A stretch of DNA of 64,000 nucleotides from Clostridium felsineum DSM 794 (GCF_002006355.2 NZ_CP096980.1:3162001-3226000); one strand, 5' to 3'. Numbered from the stretch's first letter, positions 25,761 to 34,486 are shown. The notes: generated from the letters alone by a model not told the origin. Made by a program: numbers and translations.

Positions 25761-26954
25761 TTACCATTCTCCAATTACTTTTGCATTTCTATGATCGATA
25801 TTAAAGGAATTATTGTTGAAATAATTTCCACCCTTAGCAAATGTCGTATCAACATTAATCCATGTATTACTTTCAGGAATATATACTTGATTCCATGCAT
25901 GGCTTACCCATGATGTACCATTAAATCCCTCTCCAGTCACTAATCTTACTTTGATATTGTTAGCTCTTGCCATAGCAACATACAAGCAAGAATAATCAAA
26001 ACATATCCCTTTTCTAGTATTAAAGGTTGGGATTGCTCCAGATTTCACATTATAATTGTTATTCAAAACCATATTAGCTTTATCATAATCGTACTCTATA
26101 TTATAGCCTATCCAATCATATAATTTTCTTGATTTACTTAAATTTCCTCTAGAATTATAGGTCATATTTCGAGCAAAATTATTAATTTGATCATTAGATT
26201 TTACTCCATCTTCTAGAGTTACACCATTATAATAAACAATTACATTAGGATTATTATTATCATCAGTATTTACATTATTTCCATCTTTAGAAACATTTCC
26301 TGATTTATTAATATTGTCTGGTTTTGTCACAATTTTAAATGAATTATCTAAAATATTAGGAAAGTTTTTAGCCACACTAGAATTTGTTACTGGAACTATG
26401 ATTCTTTTACACAAATAATTATATGCCTCAGAATCCTTAAGATAGCTATTTATTTTCATGCCCGGATTTATTATGGCTACAGCATTTAACAAAAATAATA
26501 CTGTCACAAGATAACATATTCCTCTTGGGAGTTGAACTATTGCCCCAAGTACTCTCTTAACAATATTGCTTTTATTAGATATCATTTTATCCACAACATC
26601 ATATATGTTAAAAAAAGTAAACCTTGCAATTAAATTAAGTACTGCTCCAATAAGTTTATAAACTATATATACGAAAATGGGTATAATTACAAAATACAAT
26701 ATATAAGGTCTACTAACTAAAATACTTGATATTTCTTTTGGTATAAATTTAAATACCTCACTACTTTCATAATTCAAAAAAATAACTTTATAATACTTTA
26801 TTCCTATGAAAATAGCTGCAATAAACGCTATGCTATTCAACAAATTTTCTGTATCCCTTTTTAAATCATAGGAAGAAAATTTAAATAAAAATCCTCTAGC
26901 TATTGGAAATAAAAATACAAATATTAAAATTAAAGTTATAGGATTAATTTTCAA
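25761..26954 (-). CDS. Membrane protein with C-terminal transglutaminase-like domain
   Basis: About 397 residues. The first 185 carry four or five membrane segments in a CvpA-like arrangement (LVTVLFLLNAVAIINPGM). A low-complexity Asn/Asp linker follows, then a transglutaminase-like domain with an intact papain-type triad: Cys318 (KGICFDYS), His352 (SHAWNQVY) and Asp369 (NVDTTF). Such domains act as proteases or cross-linking enzymes, here outside the cell. The frame also opens at an ATG at 26969, but GGAGGTGAT overlaps it and is ideally placed for the TTG at 26954. The substrate is unknown; cell-wall proteins are plausible. Confidence 0.8.
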   Translation of the reverse strand: MKINPITLILIFVFLFPIARGFLFKFSSYDLKRDTENLLNSIAFIAAIFIGIKYYKVIFLNYESSEVFKFIPKEISSILVSRPYILYFVIIPIFVYIVYKLIGAVLNLIARFTFFNIYDVVDKMISNKSNIVKRVLGAIVQLPRGICYLVTVLFLLNAVAIINPGMKINSYLKDSEAYNYLCKRIIVPVTNSSVAKNFPNILDNSFKIVTKPDNINKSGNVSKDGNNVNTDDNNNPNVIVYYNGVTLEDGVKSNDQINNFARNMTYNSRGNLSKSRKLYDWIGYNIEYDYDKANMVLNNNYNVKSGAIPTFNTRKGICFDYSCLYVAMARANNIKVRLVTGEGFNGTSWVSHAWNQVYIPESNTWINVDTTFAKGGNYFNNNSFNIDHRNAKVIGEW

Positions 26955-27086
26955 ATTTATCACCTCCATATTAGTTATATATAACGTACTAAAATCCTTA
27001 AATTGTGGGTTATAAAATATTCCTGTTAAAGAGGTCCTGTCAGAATCTCTTATGAATCAGAATGTAATAGAATTTACGCGTTATAT

Positions 27087-27728
27087 CTAATAATTCTCCA
27101 TAAAAATTTCTTTTAGGATATCTCCTATTTCACTCCATGAATAACCTCGTCCCATTAAATAGCTAGACAGTTTTCTCTTTATTTTGAATTTATCAGTTTC
27201 TTTTTTAGCAATACTTGTATACTTTTTTAATGCTGCTTCTCTCATTGCATTTATATACTTTTCATCCTTGCTCTCATATTTACTTAACTTCTCGTCTATA
27301 ATGCTATCGTCTATTCCTTTTTTTACAAGGGAGTACTTTATTTTTAATTTACCTTGTTTAGCTATTCTCTCCTTTATATATAATTCTGCATATTTTGTGT
27401 CATCTACAAAATTATATTTTCTAAGAAATTCAATCACACGATCTATTACTGTATCATTAAACTCTTTTTCTTTTAATTTTACGCGTATTTCATTTTCAGT
27501 TTTAAAGGTCCTTTCAATAAAACTTAACGCCCTACTTTTAGCATATAAGTAATTATCCTCCTCGATTATATCCTTAAGATAATCCATATTGACAATTTTA
27601 CCCTTTTTCAAGGCGTGTATATATATGAGTTCGGCATTGCAAGAAAAGGAATATTCACCATCTATATATACGTTAACTCTATCCTTTTTCTTCTTTTGAG
27701 TTTCTATTTTTGTTATAGTATTATCCAT
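27087..27728 (-). CDS. recX: Regulatory protein RecX
   Basis: RecX modulates RecA filaments in recombination and the SOS response. The protein has 213 residues and three-helix repeats typical of the family: ALSFIERTFKTENEIRVKLKEKEF, VIEFLRKYNFVDDTKYAELYIKERI, and a final repeat ending RGYSWSEIGDILKE. The ATG at 27728 was chosen over a GTG at 27737 because AGGAAG fits the former. The stop of the preceding M16 peptidase gene is adjacent, so the two are cotranscribed. recA is not in the window. Confidence 0.9.
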   Translation of the reverse strand: MDNTITKIETQKKKKDRVNVYIDGEYSFSCNAELIYIHALKKGKIVNMDYLKDIIEEDNYLYAKSRALSFIERTFKTENEIRVKLKEKEFNDTVIDRVIEFLRKYNFVDDTKYAELYIKERIAKQGKLKIKYSLVKKGIDDSIIDEKLSKYESKDEKYINAMREAALKKYTSIAKKETDKFKIKRKLSSYLMGRGYSWSEIGDILKEIFMENY

Positions 27729-27729
27729 A

Positions 27730-28980
27730 CTAAACACTTCCTTTTGCTTTTACTATATAAATTGAAGGATTAGAAAGAACCTTTCTAGCTATTTGTCTAA
27801 CATCTTCATTTTTTATAGTATCAACATATTTCATATCTTCTAAAAACTCATATATATCTTCATCATCAATATATTGATGGACCACATAATTTCCTATATC
27901 TGTTGTATCTTCTATTGTAAACGCGAGAGATGTTTTCAAAACCTTTTTCATAAGTAAAATAGAATCCTCATCTAGAGTTTTTTCGTCCTTTTTTATCTTT
28001 TCTATAGACTCATTTATACTATTCATAGCTTCTTTAACATTTTCATTATCTACAGCCGTATAAATGTACATTGTTTTAACATGCTTCGATAAATTAAGAT
28101 CTGAATATATATCATATGCAAGTCCTTTATTCTCCCTTATTTCTCTAAACAATATACTGTTTGCACTCTCCCCTAATTTATAATTTAATATTTTTAGTGC
28201 TGCTTCTTCAAATCTATTTAAATTATAGGCAGTAAACATATATATTATACTACTTTGTGTTATATCTTTTTTATAATTAGTAACAATCTTTGGTATATTT
28301 TCCTCAACTATTATTGATTTATCCTCTAGTTTTCCTTCAGTCCATGAATTGAAATGTTGTTTTACTAAATCAAAAATTTCTTCATGATTAAACTTCGATA
28401 CAATGACTATATAAGAATTATTAGGTAAATAATATGTCTTATAGAAATCCTTAATAAATTCCGCTGTAAAACCTTCGATATTTGATTTTGTACCTATCGT
28501 GTCATATTTTAATGGACTTTTTGAAAAACCAATTTCATGTACCTTGGTATAACAATAATCTTCTATATCATCTTTATTACTATTTATTTCTGATAGTATT
28601 ACTTTCTTTTCCTTTTTAAATTCCTTTTCATCAAAAGAAGGATTTTGAAGCATGTCTGAAATCAGTTCTACTGCCTTATTAATTTCATCACAAAGTGCAG
28701 TTATGCTGTATACTGTACAATTGTAGTCAGTATAAGCATTGTATTCTCCTCCAAGATTTTCAAAACTCTTATTCAACTCTTCATTAGTAAGATTTCTAGT
28801 TCCTTTAAACAGCATGTGCTCTACAAAATGTGCTGCTCCTCTTTGTTCATCGCTTTCATATATAGATCCTATTTTAACACCTGCATGCAGTGAAAATAAC
28901 TCTGTTTCTTTTTTTATAGAAACAATTCTTAGTCCATTATGTAATTTTAATTCCTTTGAATCAAAAATATTGTTATTCAT
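27730..28980 (-). CDS. M16-family zinc metallopeptidase
   Basis: This 416-residue protein is of the processing-peptidase type (YmxG/PqqL-like). The inverted zinc motif HFVEH lies at residues 51-55, within GAAHFVEHMLFKGT, with Glu54 as catalytic base. The usual downstream acidic helix follows (KKVILSEINSNKDDIEDY), as does the C-terminal half with RENKGLAYDIYS, matching the R/Y substrate-anchoring pair of family members. No signal peptide is present, so it is probably cytosolic. GGAGAA precedes the ATG. It is the first gene of a two-gene unit with recX. Confidence 0.9.
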   Translation of the reverse strand: MNNNIFDSKELKLHNGLRIVSIKKETELFSLHAGVKIGSIYESDEQRGAAHFVEHMLFKGTRNLTNEELNKSFENLGGEYNAYTDYNCTVYSITALCDEINKAVELISDMLQNPSFDEKEFKKEKKVILSEINSNKDDIEDYCYTKVHEIGFSKSPLKYDTIGTKSNIEGFTAEFIKDFYKTYYLPNNSYIVIVSKFNHEEIFDLVKQHFNSWTEGKLEDKSIIVEENIPKIVTNYKKDITQSSIIYMFTAYNLNRFEEAALKILNYKLGESANSILFREIRENKGLAYDIYSDLNLSKHVKTMYIYTAVDNENVKEAMNSINESIEKIKKDEKTLDEDSILLMKKVLKTSLAFTIEDTTDIGNYVVHQYIDDEDIYEFLEDMKYVDTIKNEDVRQIARKVLSNPSIYIVKAKGSV

Positions 28981-29089
28981 TAATTTCTCCTTCTATTAAA
29001 CCTACATATTCAAATTTAAGCTTATTAAATTTGATATAATAAATTATACCCTAAAATCTTTATGACCTGATATAAAAAAGCAAAAAAAT

Positions 29090-29225
29090 ATAGGGCTTAA
29101 TTATCACCTTACTCTATACCAGCTAAACAGAATTTAGAAATGCTTTAAAATACTAGTTTAAAAGCATAATTCTATTGCCAGTTAACTAAAAACCTATTAA
29201 AGTGATTTTAATATTTAAACCCTAT
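29090..29225. repeat. Imperfect palindromic element, about 136 bp
   Basis: The element starts ATAGGG and ends CCCTAT. Inner matching segments include TATCACCTTA near the left end against TAAAGTGAT near the right. A central hairpin pairs ATGCTTTAAA (29140-29149) with TTTAAAAGCAT (29157-29167). It fills the gap between the Mrr-like gene and the M16 operon. It could be a structured 3' end or a small non-autonomous mobile element; no flanking duplication was confirmed. Confidence 0.4.
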
Positions 29226-29249
29226 ACCCAATAAATCATTATATTTTCG

Positions 29250-30212
29250 CTAAATGTACAATTTCTTTAGAGAAAGTATACTCTTCACTTCATCATTTAA
29301 TTTATCATAATTGGAAAATAACTTTTCCACCATATCTCTTCCATACATGTTAACAATAAAATACTTTTTTGCAATTTCTCCCATTATCCCCTTATCTATA
29401 GGATCATCGCTTACAATTAAATAATTACTTATTTGATCTGTGTATTTATCAATAATATCCATTATGTTCTTACTTGAGGTTATTTCCGAATTTTTTAAAA
29501 TGCAAACTCTAATTATGTTTTTACTAAAATTAAGCTTATCCTCGCTTATAATAAGATATGAGTTTTTATTATCATTATCAAAATGTGAACTTACCTTGTA
29601 TTCCATAGCTGTTAAAATTTCTTTTAAAATCATATCAAATTTGCTGCTATCCATTTTGTAAATTATTGTTTTAATACATTCAATTACATCATTATATAAT
29701 CTCTTTTCCTTTTCTATTATATCATTTACATTACCACTAGAAACAAGTAATCTTCCTATTTCTGCTTCACATCCGAAAACCATGTAAACACAACTATTTG
29801 ACTTTAATGATTTTTTAAGCTCACTTGACATATCATCTTCATTTATTTGCTTACCAAGCCATTTTACTTTAAACGTGTTAGGACAATCCGGATAACCAGA
29901 TGGATCATAATTATAATTTGATTCCACTACACCTATATGATATTCTCTTTTTTGTGAATCATATGCAAACAACTTATCTCCCTTTAAAATCTCTCTAGCG
30001 AACTTCCATATATATCCTTCACATTGAATTCTCATCATTGGTGTTTTATCACTATAAACCTCATCACATCTAACCAAAAGCTTATCTTTTGTATCATATT
30101 TCATAGGATCCCCTATTTCAGGAAATCCTAAAGTTACCACGCCATTCTCTATCCATTTTTTTACAATGTCCTCATTATCGTTAACATTGTTTATCATCCA
30201 CCAGTTTGCCAC
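29250..30212 (-). CDS. Degenerate Mrr-like restriction-system family protein
   Basis: This 320-residue protein starts WWMINNVNDNEDIVKKWIENGVVTLGF, the opening shared by restriction-system proteins that place a nucleic-acid-reading domain before an Mrr-type nuclease. The second half (FDMILKEILTAMEYKVSS, later NYLIVSDDPIDKGIMGEIAKKY and an MVEKLF ending) follows the Mrr fold order, but the D-x(n)-E/Q-x-K catalytic core is not evident: the strand that normally reads VQCK reads IIRVCILKN. It may be an inactive nuclease or a sensor. The start is GTG at 30212 with AGGGGGG upstream. No methyltransferase is adjacent. Confidence 0.55.
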   Translation of the reverse strand: MANWWMINNVNDNEDIVKKWIENGVVTLGFPEIGDPMKYDTKDKLLVRCDEVYSDKTPMMRIQCEGYIWKFAREILKGDKLFAYDSQKREYHIGVVESNYNYDPSGYPDCPNTFKVKWLGKQINEDDMSSELKKSLKSNSCVYMVFGCEAEIGRLLVSSGNVNDIIEKEKRLYNDVIECIKTIIYKMDSSKFDMILKEILTAMEYKVSSHFDNDNKNSYLIISEDKLNFSKNIIRVCILKNSEITSSKNIMDIIDKYTDQISNYLIVSDDPIDKGIMGEIAKKYFIVNMYGRDMVEKLFSNYDKLNDEVKSILSLKKLYI

Positions 30213-30313
30213 TCAAATTCCCCCCTAATAATTTACCATAATACATTGTTATATATCAACTAATATACTTTCTTATCATAAAAATATCTTATAAGCATTC
30301 TATAACATTATAT

Positions 30314-30814
30314 TTATTTAAAAGTTACAAACCTATTAAGTATCTTACTCTTTTCTATAAAAGATAATAATGGAAGGCCCAAAACAAAGCAAGCCACTAT
30401 CTCCCCAATTCCAACCCATATTGCATTTACAAAAAATGGTGCATGTGTTGCTATTTTTAATTCTAATCCTACTATTACTGCATTAGATATTATAGGTGGA
30501 AGTGGTGCAATATATTTTTTAAATGGTATATTACTTTTTCCAATAAAGTATGTTAAACATGCTGCTATAAAAGTAGCCAATGTTCCAAATATCATATCAA
30601 GCTTCATAACACTAAATATATTTGCTATAAAACATCCTAAAGTCAATCCTATAACATAGTATCCAGAAAAAAACGGTAACACCGTTAACGCTTCTGATAC
30701 CCTAATTTGAATCTGACCATAACTTAAAAAACTTAATCCAAGTGTTAAAACAGCATAAATTGCTGCTATAAGAGCATTTACTACTAAAATCCTTAAAGTA
30801 TTTCTTTTTTTCAC
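30314..30814 (-). CDS. queT: Queuosine precursor transporter QueT (ECF S component)
   Basis: This 166-residue protein has about five membrane helices and matches the QueT family: a basic N-terminus, ALIAAIYAVLTLGLSFLSYG, IQIRVSEALTVLPFFSG, LGCFIANIF and a C-terminal GEIVACFVLGLPLL. It should import preQ1 or queuine together with a shared ECF energising module, which is not in the window. I placed the start at GTG 30814 because GGAGG (30827-30823) lies 8 bp upstream; the ATG at 30829 overlaps that site. A preQ1 riboswitch immediately upstream supports the assignment strongly. Confidence 0.92.
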   Translation of the reverse strand: MKKRNTLRILVVNALIAAIYAVLTLGLSFLSYGQIQIRVSEALTVLPFFSGYYVIGLTLGCFIANIFSVMKLDMIFGTLATFIAACLTYFIGKSNIPFKKYIAPLPPIISNAVIVGLELKIATHAPFFVNAIWVGIGEIVACFVLGLPLLSFIEKSKILNRFVTFK

Positions 30815-30824
30815 GTCATTTACC

Positions 30825-30866
30825 TCCATAGTTTTATTTATAGACAGGATGGTTTCGAACTGTCTT
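30825..30866 (-). promoter_or_regulatory. PreQ1-I riboswitch controlling queT translation
   Basis: On the reverse strand, P1 is AGACAG (30865-30860) with CTGTCT (30847-30842), the loop reads TTCGAAACCATC and an A-rich tail (ATAAATAAAACT) follows. CCAT in the loop can pair with ATGG at 30829-30826 to make the H-type pseudoknot. That pairing covers the first bases of the GGAGG site, so bound preQ1 should block ribosome loading. Confidence 0.85.
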
Positions 30867-30871
30867 AAATA

Positions 30872-32455
30872 TTAATTATTAGCATATATTTTATAGTTAA
30901 TTTTAGGAAATATATTATCTGTACTTTCCATCTTTTCAAGTTCACTTACTTCTATTGTATTTTTGGTTATATCCTCATAAAGTCTCATAAATCTCTCGAT
31001 ATGAGTATTTATTCTTTTTATAGCATAATCAACAGTAGTATTATTCTTTATAATAAAAGACCAATCTGAAGCTTCTGCCAGCATAAGTTCTCTTGACGCC
31101 TGATTTAAAACTCTCCTCTGAAGATCAGAAGGTTCAGTATACGTATTAGCAATTCTTACCATTGCCTCTTCACATTTATGAATATCTCGGTATACCCAGT
31201 GATTTGATGGATTTATCCAAACAGAATAATCTCCATTTTCTCCCCAACTGGAAGGACTGGGGCTACTACATTGAACTACAGGATTTTGCTTTAAATACTC
31301 TGTAGGTGTTATAAGTTCATACTCAGTCCATTCTTCCGCACTTTTTCTTATAAATGCATTTATAAAATCAGGTCCTTCAAACCACCAATGTCCATATAAC
31401 TCAGTATCATAAGGACAAGTTATTATTGGAGGTTTATCCATACTAAATGATGCTGCATTTATTTGCTCATGTCTGCAATTAGCAAAATGAGATGCATGTT
31501 CCCAAACCTTATTCATAGCATTTTCTCTATTATATATTTCTTTATTTTCTCCAGTACCTGTTATTCTATAATACTTAAATCCTGTATCAATTCTTATTCC
31601 ATTTTCATTTATATATGGTGCTATATAGTCCATCGGTAATTCAAAACCTATATCTCTATAAAATTCCCTATAATTAAAGTCTCCCGGATATCCCATAAAA
31701 TCGCTCCATACCTGATAAGAGGAATCCATATCCCTACCAAAAGCACATACTCCACTTGGTGTTACAATAGGTGCATTAGTTCCATACCTAGGTTTTGGAG
31801 AGGCATAATTAATTGCTGTACTTTCAGAAATAAAATACTTTATTCCACATTCTTTAAGCATGCTATCAATCCCATAAGCATATGCACATTCAGGAAGCCA
31901 TATCCCATTTGGTTCGTGCCCCATAGTATCTACATAAGATTGAACTCCTGTAGCTATCTGTGCTTTAACAGCTTCTCTATTGACTAAAATAAGAGGAAGC
32001 AGTGCATGTGTTGCTGAACAAGTTATTATTTCAACACAACCCAACTTATCATACTTTTTAAACGCATTCATTAAATTATAATCATACTTTTCATATATTT
32101 TAAGGGTATTTTCAGCTCTTTCATTATAAAAAAGTGCTACTTTATTTTCGTCCTTATTATTTTTTGTTCTTACTATTTCTTTCTCCGAAAGTTCTATAGT
32201 TTTCTTTAAATAATTTAAATATCTAGAATTTAAATATTCATCTTGAAGCATTGACATAAGTGGCGGTGTTATAGACATCGTCATTCTAAATTTTATATTA
32301 TCCTTCAAAAGGTTATCATATATTTCAATCAGTGGAATATAGCACTCACTTATAGCTTCAAAAAGCCATCTTTCCTCAAGTGCATCCTTTATTTCTGGAT
32401 GTCTTATAAATGGCATATGGCTGTGTAAAACGAAATTAACATATCCCTTTTTCAA
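30872..32455 (-). CDS. GH57-family 1,4-alpha-glucan branching enzyme-like protein (DUF1957)
   Basis: The 527-residue protein matches the GH57 branching-enzyme type. The start GYVNFVLHSHMPFIRHP carries the family His-x-His; the nucleophile is Glu189 in GIWLPECAY and the acid/base Asp350 in CPYDTELYGHWW. The C-terminal helical DUF1957 segment includes NQASRELMLAEASDWSF. It would form alpha-1,6 branches in a glycogen-like polymer, or remodel a glucan. The start is TTG at 32455 with GGAGGGGG upstream. It lies behind the DUF4912 gene, a pairing often seen with GH57 proteins. Confidence 0.9.
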   Translation of the reverse strand: MKKGYVNFVLHSHMPFIRHPEIKDALEERWLFEAISECYIPLIEIYDNLLKDNIKFRMTMSITPPLMSMLQDEYLNSRYLNYLKKTIELSEKEIVRTKNNKDENKVALFYNERAENTLKIYEKYDYNLMNAFKKYDKLGCVEIITCSATHALLPLILVNREAVKAQIATGVQSYVDTMGHEPNGIWLPECAYAYGIDSMLKECGIKYFISESTAINYASPKPRYGTNAPIVTPSGVCAFGRDMDSSYQVWSDFMGYPGDFNYREFYRDIGFELPMDYIAPYINENGIRIDTGFKYYRITGTGENKEIYNRENAMNKVWEHASHFANCRHEQINAASFSMDKPPIITCPYDTELYGHWWFEGPDFINAFIRKSAEEWTEYELITPTEYLKQNPVVQCSSPSPSSWGENGDYSVWINPSNHWVYRDIHKCEEAMVRIANTYTEPSDLQRRVLNQASRELMLAEASDWSFIIKNNTTVDYAIKRINTHIERFMRLYEDITKNTIEVSELEKMESTDNIFPKINYKIYANN

Positions 32456-32472
32456 ATTATCCCCCTCCGTTA

Positions 32473-32600
32473 CTATTTCTTTACCTTAGATGATCCAGGT
32501 GATATTTTGCGATACTTTGTTTCATTTTCTTCCATTTGTTTTTGAAAATATTCATTATAATCACTATAAGAATATATATTTATGCGAGGATAGTTTCTAA
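32473..32600 (-). other. Out-of-frame C-terminal extension of the DUF4912 gene
   Basis: Past the stop at 32597 a second frame stays open for 42 codons to a TAG at 32473. It begins IRNYPRINIYSY and ends KISPGSSKVKK. Removing one A from the A9 tract at 32609-32601 joins the two frames. The joined gene would end 17 bp before the GH57 start and just ahead of its ribosome binding site. Confidence 0.6.
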
Positions 32601-33091
32601 TTTTTTTTTCCTTCCATAAAGGTATATGGCTTTATTCCCTTATGGATATATTCTTTATTTACTTTTTCCTCAGTTGTTAAAGCTATTGTTTCTTCTTCTT
32701 TTTCAAAATTTTGAGAAACATCCATATAGTACACTGCTGAGTCCCCTGATATATGATTTCTTGGGGTCGTTACTGTATTTGAAGCAACCACAGCTACAAA
32801 TGTATCATCCGGAAGCTTTCTGCCAAGCTTTACAAAAATGTCCATATCATCTCTATCCAATTTTATATACCAATTATCAGCCATAGAATCTATGTATAGA
32901 GTTTTAATTTCTTGTGCATTTCCATTTATAATTTCATATATTTTCAAAACAGGCTTTGAATTTTCCCACAAATTTTCTCCATATCTATACTCAAATTCCT
33001 TAATTGTAATAGGTGAAACATTAAAATAGCAAAAAACATTATAAGCATTTTGAACAAGCAGAACTAATTTTGTCTCATAATTTCCTAGCAT
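32597..33091 (-). CDS. DUF4912 domain protein, apparently frameshifted near its 3' end
   Basis: This 164-residue protein carries a DUF4912 domain (KLVLLVQNAYNVFCYFNVSP, then NWYIKLDRDDMDIFVKLGRKL), a beta-sandwich-type domain found beside GH57 glucan enzymes and thought to assist carbohydrate handling; its function is unproven. GAGGTGAG precedes the ATG. The frame ends abruptly at MEGKKN after an A9 run, and sensible coding continues in the next frame. I therefore regard the listed stop as the product of a one-base indel, a sequencing error or a slippage site. Confidence 0.78.
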   Translation of the reverse strand: MLGNYETKLVLLVQNAYNVFCYFNVSPITIKEFEYRYGENLWENSKPVLKIYEIINGNAQEIKTLYIDSMADNWYIKLDRDDMDIFVKLGRKLPDDTFVAVVASNTVTTPRNHISGDSAVYYMDVSQNFEKEEETIALTTEEKVNKEYIHKGIKPYTFMEGKKN

Positions 33092-33502
33092 TAACTCACC
33101 TCTTTGTCATTACATAAATTTATAACAATCCCTTTTGTGTGAAAATATCAACGTCTATTCTATTATTCAATTCCTCTTTTGTTAAATTTATTATAACTTA
33201 AAACTATAAACATGTCACGCATAAATTACCAATTCCTCCTTAAGCTTATATTTTAATTATATATACTGCTATTACATAATATTATTGCCATAACTAAACG
33301 TTAATTTTCACACTTTACACAAATCTAGTATATTACCTTAGGTAGAAAAATATAAATAAATATAAAGTTTTTATAGAATTATTTTAATTTTAGAGAAGCT
33401 GTATGAAAATTAATTTAAAAAATATCAAAATCAAGGAAGATACTTTTAATAAACTAATTTAATAAACCATTCAGTCTCTCTATATAAGGAGGTACATAAG
33501 AC
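33092..33502. other. Divergent intergenic region, 411 bp
   Basis: It separates the reverse DUF4912-GH57 pair from the forward L,D-transpeptidase. One good reverse promoter is visible; a forward promoter is not convincing. A 19-codon ATG frame near 33403 has no strong ribosome binding site and is not called. Otherwise the sequence is AT-rich without clear structure. Confidence 0.5.
33190..33218 (-). promoter_or_regulatory. Putative promoter of DUF4912-GH57 operon
   Basis: On the reverse strand GTGACA (33218-33213), a 17-bp spacer and a perfect TATAAT (33195-33190) lie about 100 bp upstream of the DUF4912 start. Confidence 0.55.
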
Positions 33503-34210
33503 TTGAAAATATCAAAATTCCAAAAAATTATTTTCATTCTCACCCTTATTTTAATTATAGAAGTAATATTAATAATTAAATTTTACAAGCTAAACCCTAC
33601 TGGTTCTACAATTTCTGGATATAGTCCTAATAAAAAAATGCTTATAGTAGTAGATGTGGTTAGCAGCAAACTATGTGTATTTCAGAACGATACTCTCATG
33701 AAAACCTATACTATTTCTGGCGGAAAATCTAGTACTCCATCACCTATTGGTACATGGACAATTGTTGGAAAGGATACTTGGGGTGAAGGTTTTGGAGGTA
33801 GATGGATGGGATTTAATGTTCCTTGGGGAAAATACGGAATACATGGTACAATATATCCGGAACTTATAGGTTCTAATTCATCGCACGGATGTATAAGAAT
33901 GAGAAATTCAGATGTAGCAGAGCTTTATAAAATAATTCCTGTAGGCACAAAAGTAATCGTTCAAGGTGGTCCTTATGGAAATTTCGGCTCCTACTTAAGA
34001 AATATACGTCCTGGCATGCGGGGATCTGATGTTTATGAAATCCAAAAAATTTTAAAAGAAAAGGGCTATTATAATGGTAATCCTGACGGAATTTATGGGG
34101 AAGGCATGAAATACTTCATACATAAATTTCAAAAGGATAATAATTTATATGTTTCTGATATTATAGATAAAAAGTTCTACAAAAAATTAGGTGTTGAATT
34201 AGTTGAATAA
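33503..34210 (+). CDS. L,D-transpeptidase (YkuD) with C-terminal peptidoglycan-binding domain
   Basis: This 235-residue protein has an N-terminal membrane anchor (residues 8-27), a YkuD domain (about 45-155) and a PG_binding_1 repeat (MRGSDVYEIQKILKEKGYYNG, about 175-230). The YkuD catalytic motif is intact: His114 in GIHGT and SSHGCIRMRN with His128, Cys130 and Arg132. Such enzymes form 3-3 cross-links in peptidoglycan and resist most beta-lactams. The start is TTG at 33503 with AAGGAGG ten bases upstream. It appears to be a single-gene unit. Confidence 0.92.
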   Translation: MKISKFQKIIFILTLILIIEVILIIKFYKLNPTGSTISGYSPNKKMLIVVDVVSSKLCVFQNDTLMKTYTISGGKSSTPSPIGTWTIVGKDTWGEGFGGRWMGFNVPWGKYGIHGTIYPELIGSNSSHGCIRMRNSDVAELYKIIPVGTKVIVQGGPYGNFGSYLRNIRPGMRGSDVYEIQKILKEKGYYNGNPDGIYGEGMKYFIHKFQKDNNLYVSDIIDKKFYKKLGVELVE

Positions 34211-34262
34211 GCTATTATAGCTGTTGACATTTAAGATTACATTTTTTATAATCAACTTAAAC

Positions 34263-34360
34263 GTAGCAGAGTAGATATTGTGCGTCAAGTGTTAGAGGAT
34301 GGGAAGTTGTCTCTAAACGAAAAGCTTAGTCTTGCGGTACAATATCGCTTCCGCTGTTAC
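34263..34360 (+). promoter_or_regulatory. Tetrahydrofolate (THF) riboswitch aptamer
   Basis: The sequence follows the THF aptamer: GCAGAGTAGAT, then GCGTCAAGTGTTAGAGGATGG, then GAAAAGCTTAGTCTTGCGGT and a closing CCGCTGTTAC. P1 pairs GTAGCAG (34263-34269) with CTGTTAC (34354-34360). It precedes the folate transporter gene folT, as expected. Confidence 0.9.
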
Positions 34361-34390
34361 ATTAAAGGGATTTTGGAAATACTTTTACTT

Positions 34391-34438
34391 CTTCCACTCT
34401 TTAATGTGGCAATCATTAAGGAGAGAGGAGGTTTTTTT
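34391..34438 (+). terminator. THF riboswitch expression-platform terminator
   Basis: TTAATG (34401-34406) pairs with CATTAA (34414-34419), extended by CACTCT with GGAGAG, then seven T. A competing antiterminator pairs ACATTAAAG (34359-34367), which overlaps the 3' arm of P1, with CTTTAATGT (34399-34407). Ligand-stabilised P1 should therefore favour termination. Confidence 0.8.
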
Positions 34439-34486
34439 GTTTTTTGAAAAAAAGCTGCGTAATACTTAAAGATTGGGGTAATAAAT

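Noticed and set aside
29250..30212. Possible type IV restriction system
   Set aside because: The nuclease core is not visible and no partner gene is adjacent, so only a degenerate Mrr-like call is supported.
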